NCBI RefSeq assembly: GCF_000223375.1
Contig: NC_017384.1
Coordinates: forward strand, 248,001-312,000
Reading direction: 5' to 3'
DNA length: 64,000 nt
DNA from: Ketogulonicigenium vulgare WSH-001
GTDB lineage: Bacteria; Pseudomonadota; Alphaproteobacteria; Rhodobacterales; Rhodobacteraceae
In this document: piece after piece, positions 19,515 to 29,010 of the stretch
Position numbering within the stretch: position 1 is the stretch's first letter
Layout of the letters: each line of letters opens with the position of its first letter
Notes under the pieces: generated by a model
Databases searched by the model: none
Told to the model about the DNA's origin: nothing
The model's input: only the letters and a program-made list of their open reading frames with translations
Translations under genes and position numbers: made by a program

Positions 19515-20591
19515 TCAGCCAACCTTGCATCCCCAGAAGGACGTGTGATCGGCAGCGAAATACCCGTCCGCGACCCGGAAATACCCCTGCAGCTCGACGG
19601 TATCGCCTGCGGTCAGCGGCATCATGGTCTGCAGCCAGATGGCGGTGGCGAGCGTGACGTGGGTGGCTGAACTCTCCCCGAACGATCCCCGGATTTCGGT
19701 CGAGCCGTTCAGCACGAGCCGCCCGCGCATGCGCGCCGTGGTGCTGGCGTTGACCTTGTAGAGCAGCGTCGCGCCGAAGAGGTAGGTGCCGTCGACAGGG
19801 GCCACGAAGTAGTTGTTCGCGGCGTCGAACGCGCTCTGATCGTTGATGTCGGTGTTGTTGATACCGATCTTCGTCCAAGTCCCGACGCCGACGTAGTTGT
19901 CGTAGTTGGTCCAGGCCTTGAACCGCGGCAGCCGGGGCTGGTCGACGATGCCGGTGGCGTTGTCGACGATCAGCCCGTCGGAGAAGGTGCTGCCGTCGGG
20001 CGAGACCGCGAGGCGGAACCTATCCGATCCGAAGAGGCCGAGCAGAGCCTTCGTCACGAAGCCGGTCTGCAAGGTGAGCCCGAGATCGTCGCCCGCGGCC
20101 TCCTTGTTCATGGTGTAGAACAGATCGCCCGTGCCGCCCTCGGCCACGGTCCTGGCGGTCCAGAGCGCGGCGTTCAGCTTGGCCGAGAACGGGTTCGACG
20201 CATCGGCCGTCGTCCCCAGCCCGAGCAGCGCCATGTTTTGCAGCGACGCGGGCGTGGTGCCGACCCAGCCCGCGCCGTCATAGACCAGCAGCAGGCCCTC
20301 GTCCTCGACCCATGTCCGCCAGCCGGTCCGGGGCGGCAGCCGCAGCCAGGCGCCGTCGGTCCAGAGCGCGATGTTCAGATCCCAGCCTGCCCAGTCGCCA
20401 GTGGCACCCGAAGCGACGATGTAGCGGTCGCCATCGGCGGGGCTTCCCGGCGGTGCGGTTGGGTCCCGGTCGAGGACGGAGAGCTGCACGAGCCCGTCGA
20501 GGATCCGCAGCGCCTCGTTATGGCTGACGTGCTTCTGGGCCTGTGCTGCAAGGATGTAGGGCAGCAGGAGATGTGTCGTGGCGTCGGACAT
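19515..20591 (-). CDS. DUF2793 domain phage/GTA tail-associated protein
   Basis: This is a 358-residue protein whose first 110 residues match the DUF2793 domain: LLPYILAAQAQKHVSHNEALRIL, then DGDRYIV and WLRLPPRTGW. The domain is common behind the host-specificity gene of alphaproteobacterial phages and GTAs. The C-terminal 130 residues look like a beta-rich C1q/tail-fibre-like head (FVAPVDGTYLFGATLLYKVN). ATG 20591 follows a GAAGG site. It is 10 bases downstream of the broken tail gene and ends 26 bases from vsr, convergent. It is probably a surface-binding tail protein, intact but orphaned from a full particle cluster. Confidence 0.75.
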   Translation of the reverse strand: MSDATTHLLLPYILAAQAQKHVSHNEALRILDGLVQLSVLDRDPTAPPGSPADGDRYIVASGATGDWAGWDLNIALWTDGAWLRLPPRTGWRTWVEDEGLLLVYDGAGWVGTTPASLQNMALLGLGTTADASNPFSAKLNAALWTARTVAEGGTGDLFYTMNKEAAGDDLGLTLQTGFVTKALLGLFGSDRFRLAVSPDGSTFSDGLIVDNATGIVDQPRLPRFKAWTNYDNYVGVGTWTKIGINNTDINDQSAFDAANNYFVAPVDGTYLFGATLLYKVNASTTARMRGRLVLNGSTEIRGSFGESSATHVTLATAIWLQTMMPLTAGDTVELQGYFRVADGYFAADHTSFWGCKVG

Positions 20592-20601
20592 GGGATGGCC
20601 T

Positions 20602-23600
20602 TCAGAACGTGAGCGTGACGGTTTTCGGCGCGCCCCGCCCGACAAGGGCGGAGAGCTGGTAGATGCGGATGTCGAGCGTGTCGCCCGGGCCGAGCAGCAC
20701 GCCCCAATCGGCGGTCTGCTGGGCCGCGGTGTAGAGCGCGCTGGTGATGGCCGTGCTCAGCACCCGCTTCACCGTGGCGCCGTCGAGGATCTCTACCTCA
20801 TAGGCTTCCAGTTCCTCGGCGAGCGGCACCTCCAGCCCGCCCCAGCTGTCGGCGGCGAGTGCGCGGGATCGGCGTGTCCAACGGATGGTCAGGTCGCCGG
20901 CCGTGCGCGGCCGACGCCATGGCTGGTCGACATGGGCGACGGAGAACGGCCGAAGCCCGATGCCTGCGGGCGTGAAGGCCTGCGCGACATAGGTCTCGTC
21001 GCTGACCGGGCGGTTCGCGGGGCCGATGCGCCAGTTCCATGGGATGCCGAGATCGGCCTCGGCGATCGGCAGGGACGCGAGCGCGGTGTCCAGCACCACG
21101 ATTCGCGCACCAGAAGTCGCCGGATTGCCCATGGCGCCCTCGGTGCCGCGCTGGCCGCGCAGGAGCCGGGTCAGGCGATACCGGCCGGGGGCGATCAGTT
21201 CGGCCGCACCCGCCTGCACGATCTCCCAGACACCGGGCGCGCTCTCGACGGCAAGGGCATTGGCGCCGCCGAGCAGCGTAAGGTCGGTGACGCTTTCCAT
21301 CGTGCCGGTCAGCAGATCGACGACCAGTACATTGCCGAGGTCGAAGCGCGAAGTGGGCCCGGCGTAGAGGTCCGATACCAGCGTGCCGATGCGGGCACGA
21401 GCGCCAAACGTGGTCTGCAGTTCGAAGCCATCGGTCGAGGGGCTGCGGTAGACCGCCATCTCGCCGGGCCAAGGTACCGCGTGCGCCGCCGCGAAGGGCC
21501 GATGCGCGGCTTGATCCTCGGTCAGCTGCGGCAAGTCGAGGAGGACCGCTTCGGGCGCGCCGAAGACGACCGCCTGCGACAGCGCAGAAGGTCGCGGAGC
21601 CCCGGGCGGCAGGTCGTAGGCCTCCCGATCCTGGCGCACGGCCTCGATGCCGCGCGCGTCGGCATCCGCCATCGAGATGAGCCGCAGCGGGATGGACCGG
21701 CCGTCATGGGCGAGCATCACGACATCGGCCGGGTCGAGTGCGAGCCGTGACGGCGGCAAGCGGAAGGCTGCGCTCTCGCGACCGGTCCAGGCTTCCATCA
21801 GCGCGCGACGGCAACGGCGCTCGGCCTCCTCAGGCGGCACCGCCATCGGGAAGCTCTCGGAGGCGATGCGCGTCGTGTCGACGGTGATCCGCCGGGCCTC
21901 GACCTGAGCCGCCTCGTAATCCTCGTCGGCCCGGGCGACCTGCCACTTCAAGGCCTGCGGCAGTTCGGTCTCCTGTCCGCGCGTCAGTTCCAGCACGTCG
22001 CCTTCGCGGGCTGCGACCAGATCGTCGGGTGCGACGCTCGCCACCGCCGCCCTCCCGCGCATGACGAAGCGGATAACGCCTTCGGTCTCGACAGCATCGA
22101 AGCCGAAGTGCCGCGCGAGCGTGGTGATCGAGGCGCGCGGGCTTTCGAGCGCGCCGATGGCGTAGCCCTCGACCGCGCCCCAGAGGCCGGTGACGTCGAT
22201 GCGGGTCCCCGGTAGTCCGGCGCGCAGACAGAGATGGCGCACGAGTGCCGCCAGCGACACCGCCCCGAGCCGCCCGGTCAGCCAGTGGCCGAGGCGCCAG
22301 TTCGGGCCATCGGTCCAGACATCGGTCAGTTCGGGGAAGAACGGGTATGGCCGCGCGTCCCAGGTCCAGGCCGCGCATTCCGGTACATCGACCATGCGCC
22401 CACCGTAGACCGAGGACAGCGGGTTGTTCGCGGCCTCACCCCAGAAGAGATAGGTCGCCTCGAGATAGGCGCGCTGGATGGTGTCGTCGCGCAACCCCGT
22501 GAGAAATGGGGCGTGAAACTCTCCGACGACTTCGGGTCGAAGAAGACGTGGGGCTGGTTGGTACCCCGGTCGATGGCCGGGCAGCCGAGTTCGGTGAAGC
22601 GAATGGGCTTCGATTGCGGCACCCAAGCCGTCGGCGTGCCGCTCTCCACCCCGCCGGGCCGGTCGTAGTGCGGGTTCGACCACCAGCTGCGCAGATCCTT
22701 GTAGCGGAAGACCCATGGCTTGCCCGCGGTGCCATCGGTGATCGGCGTGCGGACCTGTGCGGAGCGGTCAGCGGCACTGGCATAGAACCAGTCGAAGCCT
22801 TCGCGGCCCGCGATGTTCGCCTGCAGATAGGCCTGGTCGTAGATCGCGGGCCAGCCCTCCGTCGCATCTTCATGCTTGAACCCGTCGCGCCAGTCCGACA
22901 GCGGCATGTAGTTGTCGATGCCGACGAAATCGATGTTGGCATCCGACCAGAGTGGGTCGAGGTGGAAATAGACATCGCCGCTGCCGTCGCCCGGATGGTG
23001 GCCGAAGTATTCCGACCAGTCGGCCGCATAGCCGATGTCTGTGCCTGCTCGGAGAATGGCACGTACATCGGCGGCGAGCGCCTTGAACGCGGTGACGGCG
23101 GGATAGGTGCTGGCAGCCGAGCGGATGGTGCTCAGGCCGCGCATCTCCGAGCCGATCAGGAAAGCATCGACCCCGCCTGCCACCGCGCAGAGATGGGCGT
23201 AATGCAGCATCATGCGGCGCAGGCCCCAGTCGCCCGCGGGGCCGGTCCAGGAGAAGGTGTCACCCGAGATCGCGAAGTCGGACGGGCTGGCAGTGCCGAA
23301 GAACGCCTCGACCTGGCTCGACGCCGTGGCTGTCTTGTCCACGCTCCCGGCATAGCCCGCCGCGGGCGAACAGGTGATCCGCCCCCGCCAGGGGAATGTG
23401 GGCTGGCCCAGCTCGGCGGCGTTGTCGGAATACGGGTTCGGCAGCGTGTTGCCGGGCGGCACATCCATCAGGATGAACGGATAGAAGGTGACGCGCAGCC
23501 CGCGCGCCTTCATCTCCCGGATCGCCTGCACCACCGCGAAATCGGCAGGCGTGCCGCCATAGACCGGGCGGTCTTGGTCGTCGCGGCTGACGAGAAAGGC

Positions 23601-24566
23601 ATTGGCGCGGCTGACGCCATTGACCGACCAGCCGACCGGCGTCGTGGATTTGGCCTCGACCTCAACGCCCGGACGCAGCTTGCAGGAGCCCGCGCGCAGG
23701 TCGTCGCCGAACCAGGCGACGACGAGGCTGACGCTCTCGACGGCCGGCGCCATGGCCTGTAGCCGGTCGAGCGCCACGACCATGTCGGAGGTGTCGGGCA
23801 GCGCGTTCAGGTTTTCGGCCTGCGTCGCACCGCCCGAGGATTTGCGGATTCCTTCGGTGGCATAGGTAAACTCGCCCGAGGCCGGGATCAGGGTGACGGC
23901 GCTGGTCAGCCCCTCGGCGGTGTCGGGGTCGGCGAGCGGCCGGAACACCTCGAAGGAGAGCTGCGGCAGGCGGTTGCCGTAGCTCGACAGGGCCAGCTCC
24001 TCGAAGACGACATAGGCGGTGCCGCGATAGGCCGGCGTGTTCGCCGCCCCCATCTTGGCCGAAATGAACGGATCGGGACCTTGAGCCTCACTGCCGGGAT
24101 ACCAGCGCCAGGTGACGCCGGAGAGGTCCATCGGCTTCCCGTCCGCCCAGACGCGCCCGATGCCGGTGATCGGACCCTCGCAGAGCGCCACGGCGAAGGA
24201 AGCATAGTAGAGATACTCGGTCGTCTTGACCTTGCCGCCCCCGCCGCCCTTGCCGCCGCCCTGCGTGGTGGTCCTCGTTTCCTCGCGAAAATCGGTGGCC
24301 CAGATGATGTTGCCGCCGACGCGCATCCGGCCGTAGAGGCGCGGGATCACCGCCCCCTCGGTGGAGGACGTGATGCGCAAGCTGTCGAGCCGCGTCCCTT
24401 CGATCCGCTGCGTCGGCGCGAGCGAGGACACGATCCAGCTGTCGACGACTGAGCCGATGGTGGAGCCGATGAAGCCGCCGATGGTCGCGGCGCTGACGCC
24501 GAGGATCGCGCCACCGATCGAGCCGCCAATGGCGGCACCGGCGGCGCCGAGAATGAGGGTGGCCAT
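20602..24566 (-). pseudogene. GTA/phage tail host-specificity protein (TIM-barrel type), frameshifted
   Basis: Two overlapping frames form one protein of about 1,320 residues. The first (24566 down to about 22500) begins with a Gly-rich hydrophobic segment and contains a glycoside-hydrolase TIM-barrel-like domain with WSEYFGHHPGDGSGDVYFHLDPLW and FTELGCPAIDRG. It loses sense after SFTPHFS. The second carries on with TGLRDDTIQRAYLEA through the tail domain to 20602. This is the layout of the Rhodobacter capsulatus GTA ORF15-type protein. The slip lies near 22492-22504, at a C run. Either the gene is decayed or one base is miscalled. A truncated peptidase gene upstream supports decay. Confidence 0.78.
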
Positions 24567-24575
24567 GTCGGGGTC

Positions 24576-24680
24576 TCAGCGTTGCGGAAACAGGAAGGCG
24601 AAGGCGATGCGCCGCCGCCAGGCTTGGGTGAGCGGCTCCTCGATCACGCCGAGGCGCTCGTAGGCATGGAGCCGAGCAGC
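24576..24680 (-). pseudogene. C-terminal remnant of a GTA NlpC/P60 peptidase gene
   Basis: The last 31 codons read LHAYERLGVIEEPLTQ, then WRRRIAFAFLFP, then stop. This resembles the end of NlpC/P60 cell-wall peptidases that precede the host-specificity gene in GTA clusters. Upstream of about 24671 the frame makes no sense, so the gene is cut there by a rearrangement. The stop lies 9 bases before the tail gene start. Short match; moderate confidence. Confidence 0.45.
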
Positions 24681-24907
24681 GACAGGTCCGGGTCGAGCAC
24701 TTGCGCCGCGGTTTTGTTCAGCATCGGTTTCAGAAGCCCAACCACGGTTTCGTGCAGCCACTCGCGGTTAATCTCGTACATCTCGAGATCCGATGTCGGC
24801 CTCAGGCCCCCATCCTTTCCGAAGGCTCCGACAACGCGCGACATGCCCTCGGTGCCGGATGGCTTGACCTCGGCTTCGCCGCCCATGTCGTCATCGTCGA
24901 TGAGCAC
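24644..24907 (-). CDS. Hypothetical fragment downstream of an in-frame TAG
   Basis: This 87-residue frame begins at GTG 24907, 6 bases after the TAG of the unknown 464-residue gene and in the same frame. It reads MLIDDDDMGGEAEVKPSG, later EMYEINREWLHETVVGLLKPMLNK. No family recognised. The last 15 or so codons run over the junction with the peptidase remnant, so its true C-terminus is probably lost. It may be a truncated separate gene or the continuation of the upstream protein past an amber stop. Confidence 0.35.
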   Translation of the reverse strand: MLIDDDDMGGEAEVKPSGTEGMSRVVGAFGKDGGLRPTSDLEMYEINREWLHETVVGLLKPMLNKTAAQVLDPDLSLLGSMPTSASA

Positions 24908-24913
24908 GATGTC

Positions 24914-26308
24914 CTAGCGCCCCCGCCGATCAAGAAGACCGCCCTGAATCATGCGGTCCGGATCGAGACCTATTTCGCGCAGATGCTCGCCGCTGACAGC
25001 GTCCTCGATCCGGTCGTGAAGCATGACCAGTTGCGGGAAGATCCCGCGAAGGTCGGTGGGTTCGATCTGCTTGAAGGCGCTCAGAATGCCCCAGGCATCG
25101 AGAAGCGCGAACCCGAGGTTCCGTTCATCCGGATCCTTGTTGCTCTGAAGGTTGCAGCTCTTCGAACCGGAAATGGTGATGTTGAGCGTGCGCACCGTTT
25201 CGTCACCGATGCGATTGTAGCTGACGGCAATCCCCACGCGGCTGAAGCCATCGGCGCGGCGAAATATGTTGTTGGGCTTCAGATAGCGGTCGGCTACCTC
25301 CTCGATGTCGTCGTCGGCCGCCACCTTCAGAAGAAGCTTCCGGCTCCATGAGCCAAGGCGGATTTCGGCCTCGAGGACGCGCGCATCCGTGATCTCGTAG
25401 CCTGGGATACGTGGCAGATCGAGCCGCAGCGAACTCCGGAAACGCGAGAGGTTGTAGCGCTTCCAGGTCAGCGGTTTCTGCGACACGTCATGTCCCAGCG
25501 CCTCCTCAGCAAATGACCCGGCAACGCCCTGCCGCACGACCGGGCTGTCGGCGCAAACCTCGATCTGTCGGATGGCGGGCGTGTAGATGAGAGTGGCCTC
25601 GTTCGGCGGGCGATAATAGATCGTGCCCCGGCGCCCGTCGTCACGATGGTCATGGACGCTCGATAACGGTCCGCCATGGCGAACGATCAGCATGATCGAC
25701 GCTGGGTGCGCGGCAGTGGCGGGCAAATCCAGCGCCTTCACCGTGCAGGCGGTCTTGAGCTGCAGAACCGACGTGATCTTCGCGGCCAGAGCTTTCTCGT
25801 CGATTGACCCCGAATTGAGGTTGACCGCTTTCTCGAGTTCCACCTCGAAGGCATCGTAAAGCTTGCCATAGTCCCTGAATTTGCGGGCGAAGTGGAAACT
25901 CTCGGCGTCCTCGAATGTCTGGCGGGCATTCAGAAATGCCCAGATGCTCTTGCAAAGCGGATCGGGTTGCCGATCAAACTCGAGCGTTTGCTCATCGTCG
26001 AGTTGTTGTTCGGTGATTGCCGTGAGCGAATCGATACCCTTGCCTTCGGCCAGTGCCAGGACACGGCGTGATCTTTGCTCGGCGGGCCGCAACTCGTCTG
26101 CATCGAATTTCGACAGGATCTGCAACAGGCTCTGCCGAAACCCGTGAGCCAATTCCTCATCCGAGGGATCTGGAACATCTGTGGGCAGGCCGAAATCGGG
26201 CTCGCTGTCGCCCTCTCGCACCGCGAGGACAGCCCGGACGAGGTCAATGCGGGCATCCTCGATCAGGCTATGGATGTGCGGGCCGACCGGGGATGCCTTT
26301 CGCGCCAT
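24914..26308 (-). CDS. Unknown 464-residue island protein
   Basis: This starts at ATG 26308 behind GAGGTGG. No signal peptide or membrane segment is seen, so it is probably cytoplasmic. Residues 1-150 look helical and charged. The C-terminal half has alternating hydrophobic patterns (IMLIVRHGG, GTIYYRPPNEATLIYTP, LNITISGSKSCNL) suggesting a beta-rich domain. The pattern VHDHRDDGRRGTIYY near 220 and the family as a whole are unknown to me. It is divergent from the recombinase cassette and has no recognised partner. The frame continues beyond its TAG stop for a further 90 codons. I assign no function. Confidence 0.65.
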   Translation of the reverse strand: MARKASPVGPHIHSLIEDARIDLVRAVLAVREGDSEPDFGLPTDVPDPSDEELAHGFRQSLLQILSKFDADELRPAEQRSRRVLALAEGKGIDSLTAITEQQLDDEQTLEFDRQPDPLCKSIWAFLNARQTFEDAESFHFARKFRDYGKLYDAFEVELEKAVNLNSGSIDEKALAAKITSVLQLKTACTVKALDLPATAAHPASIMLIVRHGGPLSSVHDHRDDGRRGTIYYRPPNEATLIYTPAIRQIEVCADSPVVRQGVAGSFAEEALGHDVSQKPLTWKRYNLSRFRSSLRLDLPRIPGYEITDARVLEAEIRLGSWSRKLLLKVAADDDIEEVADRYLKPNNIFRRADGFSRVGIAVSYNRIGDETVRTLNITISGSKSCNLQSNKDPDERNLGFALLDAWGILSAFKQIEPTDLRGIFPQLVMLHDRIEDAVSGEHLREIGLDPDRMIQGGLLDRRGR

Positions 26309-26496
26309 GAAACCACCTCAACGAATACATTCTCTTGATTGATTCAACTTCCGATAATCGTGGACAAAACCGCACCCTGCAAGACCCGATGTTCTTAACC
26401 TGTTCGCATCCAGGAATGTCGTGACGCCGTGATGTCCCATTGGCACCCGCCAGGTGGCTTTTGATCGGTAACACCACCGATCACGGCTACCACGAC

Positions 26497-26700
26497 ATGA
26501 AACGCCCCAATCCGCTGCCGCCCGACCAGATGACACCCGGAGAGCGACGCGCGGAACTGTGCGGCCTTCTGGCGCTTGGGCTGGTTCGGTTGCGGATGCG
26601 GGAGGCGGGCGAAGTATCTGACAAGTCTGGAGAACGTTGCCTACACTATCCGCCCGACCAATGCCGTCATGCAACTCCAACTCGCAGGAGAGATGCATGA
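26497..26700 (+). CDS. Small conserved protein at the head of the recombinase cassette
   Basis: This is a 67-residue protein starting at ATG 26497 (MKRPNPLPPDQMTPGERRAE). It continues with LCGLLALGLVRLRMRE and ends in a polar tail. I recognise the pattern from alphaproteobacterial islands, where it precedes DUF2924 and a serine recombinase; no function is known. Its stop overlaps the DUF2924 start. It is likely co-transcribed with the recombinase. Confidence 0.65.
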   Translation: MKRPNPLPPDQMTPGERRAELCGLLALGLVRLRMREAGEVSDKSGERCLHYPPDQCRHATPTRRRDA

Positions 26701-27152
26701 ACAAGCCCGATCCCATCCCCGCGCGCCTGGCCGCGCTGAAAACCATGCCGACGTCAGACCTGAAGCAACAGTGGTGCGAGTTGTTCGACAGCGAACCGCC
26801 GCCGTTCAACCGGCGCTACCTTGAAAGCCGCTTGGCCTACCGCATCCAGGAACTCGCCTATGGCGGCCTGAAGCCGGAGACCATCCGACGTTTGGAGCGG
26901 CTGGGCGAGGAACTTGACGGTGGGGACAAGAAGAAGCGCGGCATGCGCCTCGACCGCGACCGTCCCATCACTGGCACGCGCCTCCTGCGCGAATGGCAGG
27001 GTGTCGAATATATCGTCACGGTCACGGCCGATGGCTTCGAGTGGCAGGGGCGACCCTACAAGTCGCTTTCGGCCATCGCGCGGGCCATCACCGGCACGCG
27101 CTGGAACGGCTGGGTGTTCTTCGGACTCAGGAATCACAGGGGGCGGACATGA
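26697..27152 (+). CDS. DUF2924 family protein
   Basis: This is a 151-residue protein. ATG 26697 overlaps the previous stop and has AGGAG upstream. The pattern is typical of DUF2924: LKQQWCELFDSEPPPFNRRYLESRLAYRIQELAYGG, given here in two parts as LKQQWCELFDSE and RRYLESRLAYRIQEL. Then come GTRLLREWQGVEY, FEWQGRPYKSLSAIAR and ITGTRWNGWVFFGL. The last segment resembles a small DNA-binding domain. The family almost always sits directly before a large serine recombinase in Alphaproteobacteria, so an accessory role in recombination is likely. The role is not established. Confidence 0.85.
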   Translation: MNKPDPIPARLAALKTMPTSDLKQQWCELFDSEPPPFNRRYLESRLAYRIQELAYGGLKPETIRRLERLGEELDGGDKKKRGMRLDRDRPITGTRLLREWQGVEYIVTVTADGFEWQGRPYKSLSAIARAITGTRWNGWVFFGLRNHRGRT

Positions 27153-28471
27153 CGAGGCCGCCGGAAAAATCGAAACCCGTTCGCAAGCTCCGCTGCGCCG
27201 TCTACACCCGCAAATCCTCCGAGGAAGGGCTGGAGCAGGAATTCAACAGCCTGCATGCCCAGCGCGAGGCCTGCGAGGCCTACATCGCCAGCCAGCGTTC
27301 CGAGGGCTGGGTGCTGGTCCGCGATCAGTATGACGACGGCGGCATCTCCGGAGGCACGCTGGAACGGCCGGGCCTGCGGCGGCTCATCGACGACATCGAG
27401 GACGGGCTGGTCGATGTGGTGGTGGTCTACAAGATCGACCGCCTCAGCCGCTCGCTGGCGGATTTCGCCAAGCTGGTCGAGGTGTTCGACCGGAACGGCG
27501 TGACCTTCGTCTCGGTTACGCAGTCGTTCAACACCACCACGTCCATGGGACGGCTGACGCTGAACATCCTGCTCAGCTTCGCTCAGTTCGAGCGTGAGGT
27601 GACGGCGGAACGCATCCGCGACAAAGTCGCCGCCAGCCGCAAGAAGGGTATGTGGATGGGCGGGGTGCCGCCCTACGGCTACCGGGTCGAGAATCGCAAG
27701 CTGCTGGTCGACAAGGAAGCCGCCACGCATGTGCGCTGGATCTTCGCCCGGTTCATCGAGATCGGCTCCTGCACGGAACTGGCGCGGGAGGTTGGCACGC
27801 GCGGCATCCGCACGCCACGCGGCAACCGGATCGACAAGAAGTACATCTACAGGATGCTGTCGAACCGCGCCTATATTGGCGAGGCCGTCCACAAGGGCGA
27901 CAGCTATCCCGGTGAGCATGACGCGATCATCGACCGCGCGCTATGGGACAAGGTTCACGCCATCCTGCAGGAAAGCCCGCGCAAGCGGGCGGCACGCACC
28001 CGCGCCGACACGCCCGCGTTGTTGAAAGGCCTGCTGTTCGGTCCCGATGGCGCGGCGTTCTCGCCGACGCACACCCGCAAAGGCGGCAAACTCTACCGCT
28101 ACTATGTCAGCCAGACCGTGCTGAAGCATGGCGCCGGATCCTGCCCGGTCGGGCGCGTCCCTGCGGGCGAGATCGAGGCGGCTGTCATCGACCAGCTCCG
28201 CGCCGTGTTCCGCCAGCCCGAGATTGTGGCCGGGACGGGGAAAGCGGCGCGCACCCACGCCGACGACATCACCGAGGCTGACGCACGTGAGGCATTGACC
28301 CGGCTCGATCCGCTGTGGGACGAACTGTTCCCGGCTGAACAGGCGCGCATCGCAGCGCTATTGGTCCAGCGGGTCGAGATCGCTACCAGCGGGCTCAACG
28401 TCCGCCTGCGCATGGACGGACTGGCGGCACTGGCGCGCGAAATCACCGCCGATTTAGGAACAGCCGCATGA
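27149..28471 (+). CDS. Large serine recombinase (site-specific integrase/resolvase family)
   Basis: This is a 440-residue protein starting at ATG 27149 inside the DUF2924 stop. The N-terminal resolvase domain has AVYTRKSSEE with the catalytic Ser near residue 23, then DDGGISGGTLERPGL, YKIDRLSRSL and LSFAQFEREVTAERIRDK. A recombinase domain follows near 175-275 (GVPPYGYRVENRKL, MLSNRAYIGEAVHKG). The zinc-ribbon region (LKGLLFGPDG...YYVS) is atypical because the usual first Cys pair is not visible. The length is at the short end of the large serine class. It is the only intact recombinase found and probably mobilised all or part of the island. Its att site is unknown. Confidence 0.9.
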   Translation: MTRPPEKSKPVRKLRCAVYTRKSSEEGLEQEFNSLHAQREACEAYIASQRSEGWVLVRDQYDDGGISGGTLERPGLRRLIDDIEDGLVDVVVVYKIDRLSRSLADFAKLVEVFDRNGVTFVSVTQSFNTTTSMGRLTLNILLSFAQFEREVTAERIRDKVAASRKKGMWMGGVPPYGYRVENRKLLVDKEAATHVRWIFARFIEIGSCTELAREVGTRGIRTPRGNRIDKKYIYRMLSNRAYIGEAVHKGDSYPGEHDAIIDRALWDKVHAILQESPRKRAARTRADTPALLKGLLFGPDGAAFSPTHTRKGGKLYRYYVSQTVLKHGAGSCPVGRVPAGEIEAAVIDQLRAVFRQPEIVAGTGKAARTHADDITEADAREALTRLDPLWDELFPAEQARIAALLVQRVEIATSGLNVRLRMDGLAALAREITADLGTAA

Positions 28472-28851
28472 CCCGGACTCCATCGGTCCCGGAGACCGTT
28501 ACCATCCATGTTCCGTTCCAACTGGTTAAGCGCGGCGGGAGCAAGGAAATGCAGCTGCCAGAGGGCGCCGCGCAAGCGCGGAAACCGGACAACACGTTGG
28601 TCAAGGCTTTGGCGCGCGCGTTCCGCTGGAAGCGCATGCTCGAGTCAGGCGAGTTCCTGTCGATTTCCGAACTGGCTGAGCACGAGGGCATCGCCTTTAC
28701 ATACATGGCACGGGTCCTACGCCTGACACTGCTCGCGCCCGATCTAGTCGAGGCGATCCTGGACGGCAGACGGGGGCAGAAAGTGACGTTGGCGCACATC
28801 ATGGAACCACTATCGATCATTTGGTCGGACCAACGCGCTTACCTCCTGTAA
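28468..28851 (+). CDS. Recombinase-associated HTH-like protein
   Basis: This is a 127-residue protein overlapping the recombinase stop (ATGA). The core, VKALARAFRWKRMLESGEF then ISELAEHEGIAFTYMARVLRLTLLAPD, looks like a helix-turn-helix of the ParB/KorB kind, followed by VEAILDGRRG. I recognise it as a frequent follower of serine recombinases in alphaproteobacterial islands. It may help DNA binding or directionality of recombination; that is inference. No promoter is needed because it is translationally coupled. Confidence 0.72.
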   Translation: MTRTPSVPETVTIHVPFQLVKRGGSKEMQLPEGAAQARKPDNTLVKALARAFRWKRMLESGEFLSISELAEHEGIAFTYMARVLRLTLLAPDLVEAILDGRRGQKVTLAHIMEPLSIIWSDQRAYLL

Positions 28852-29010
28852 TCGCTCGCTTTATGCTTGTGTCAGCGCGGTTAGCTCCCGTACTGTAAGG
28901 CTGAAAATGAGGCGGCAGTTGGGATTGCACCGTCACACGACGAGGCGCTACCGGGACGAGTCTGGCTCCCCTTTCTTTTCTTTAATTCAATCTCTTAGGG
29001 AGCGGTTTCC

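Noticed and set aside
22506..23762. 418-codon plus-strand frame opposite the tail gene
   Set aside because: Opposite a recognisable GTA tail protein and without any motif.
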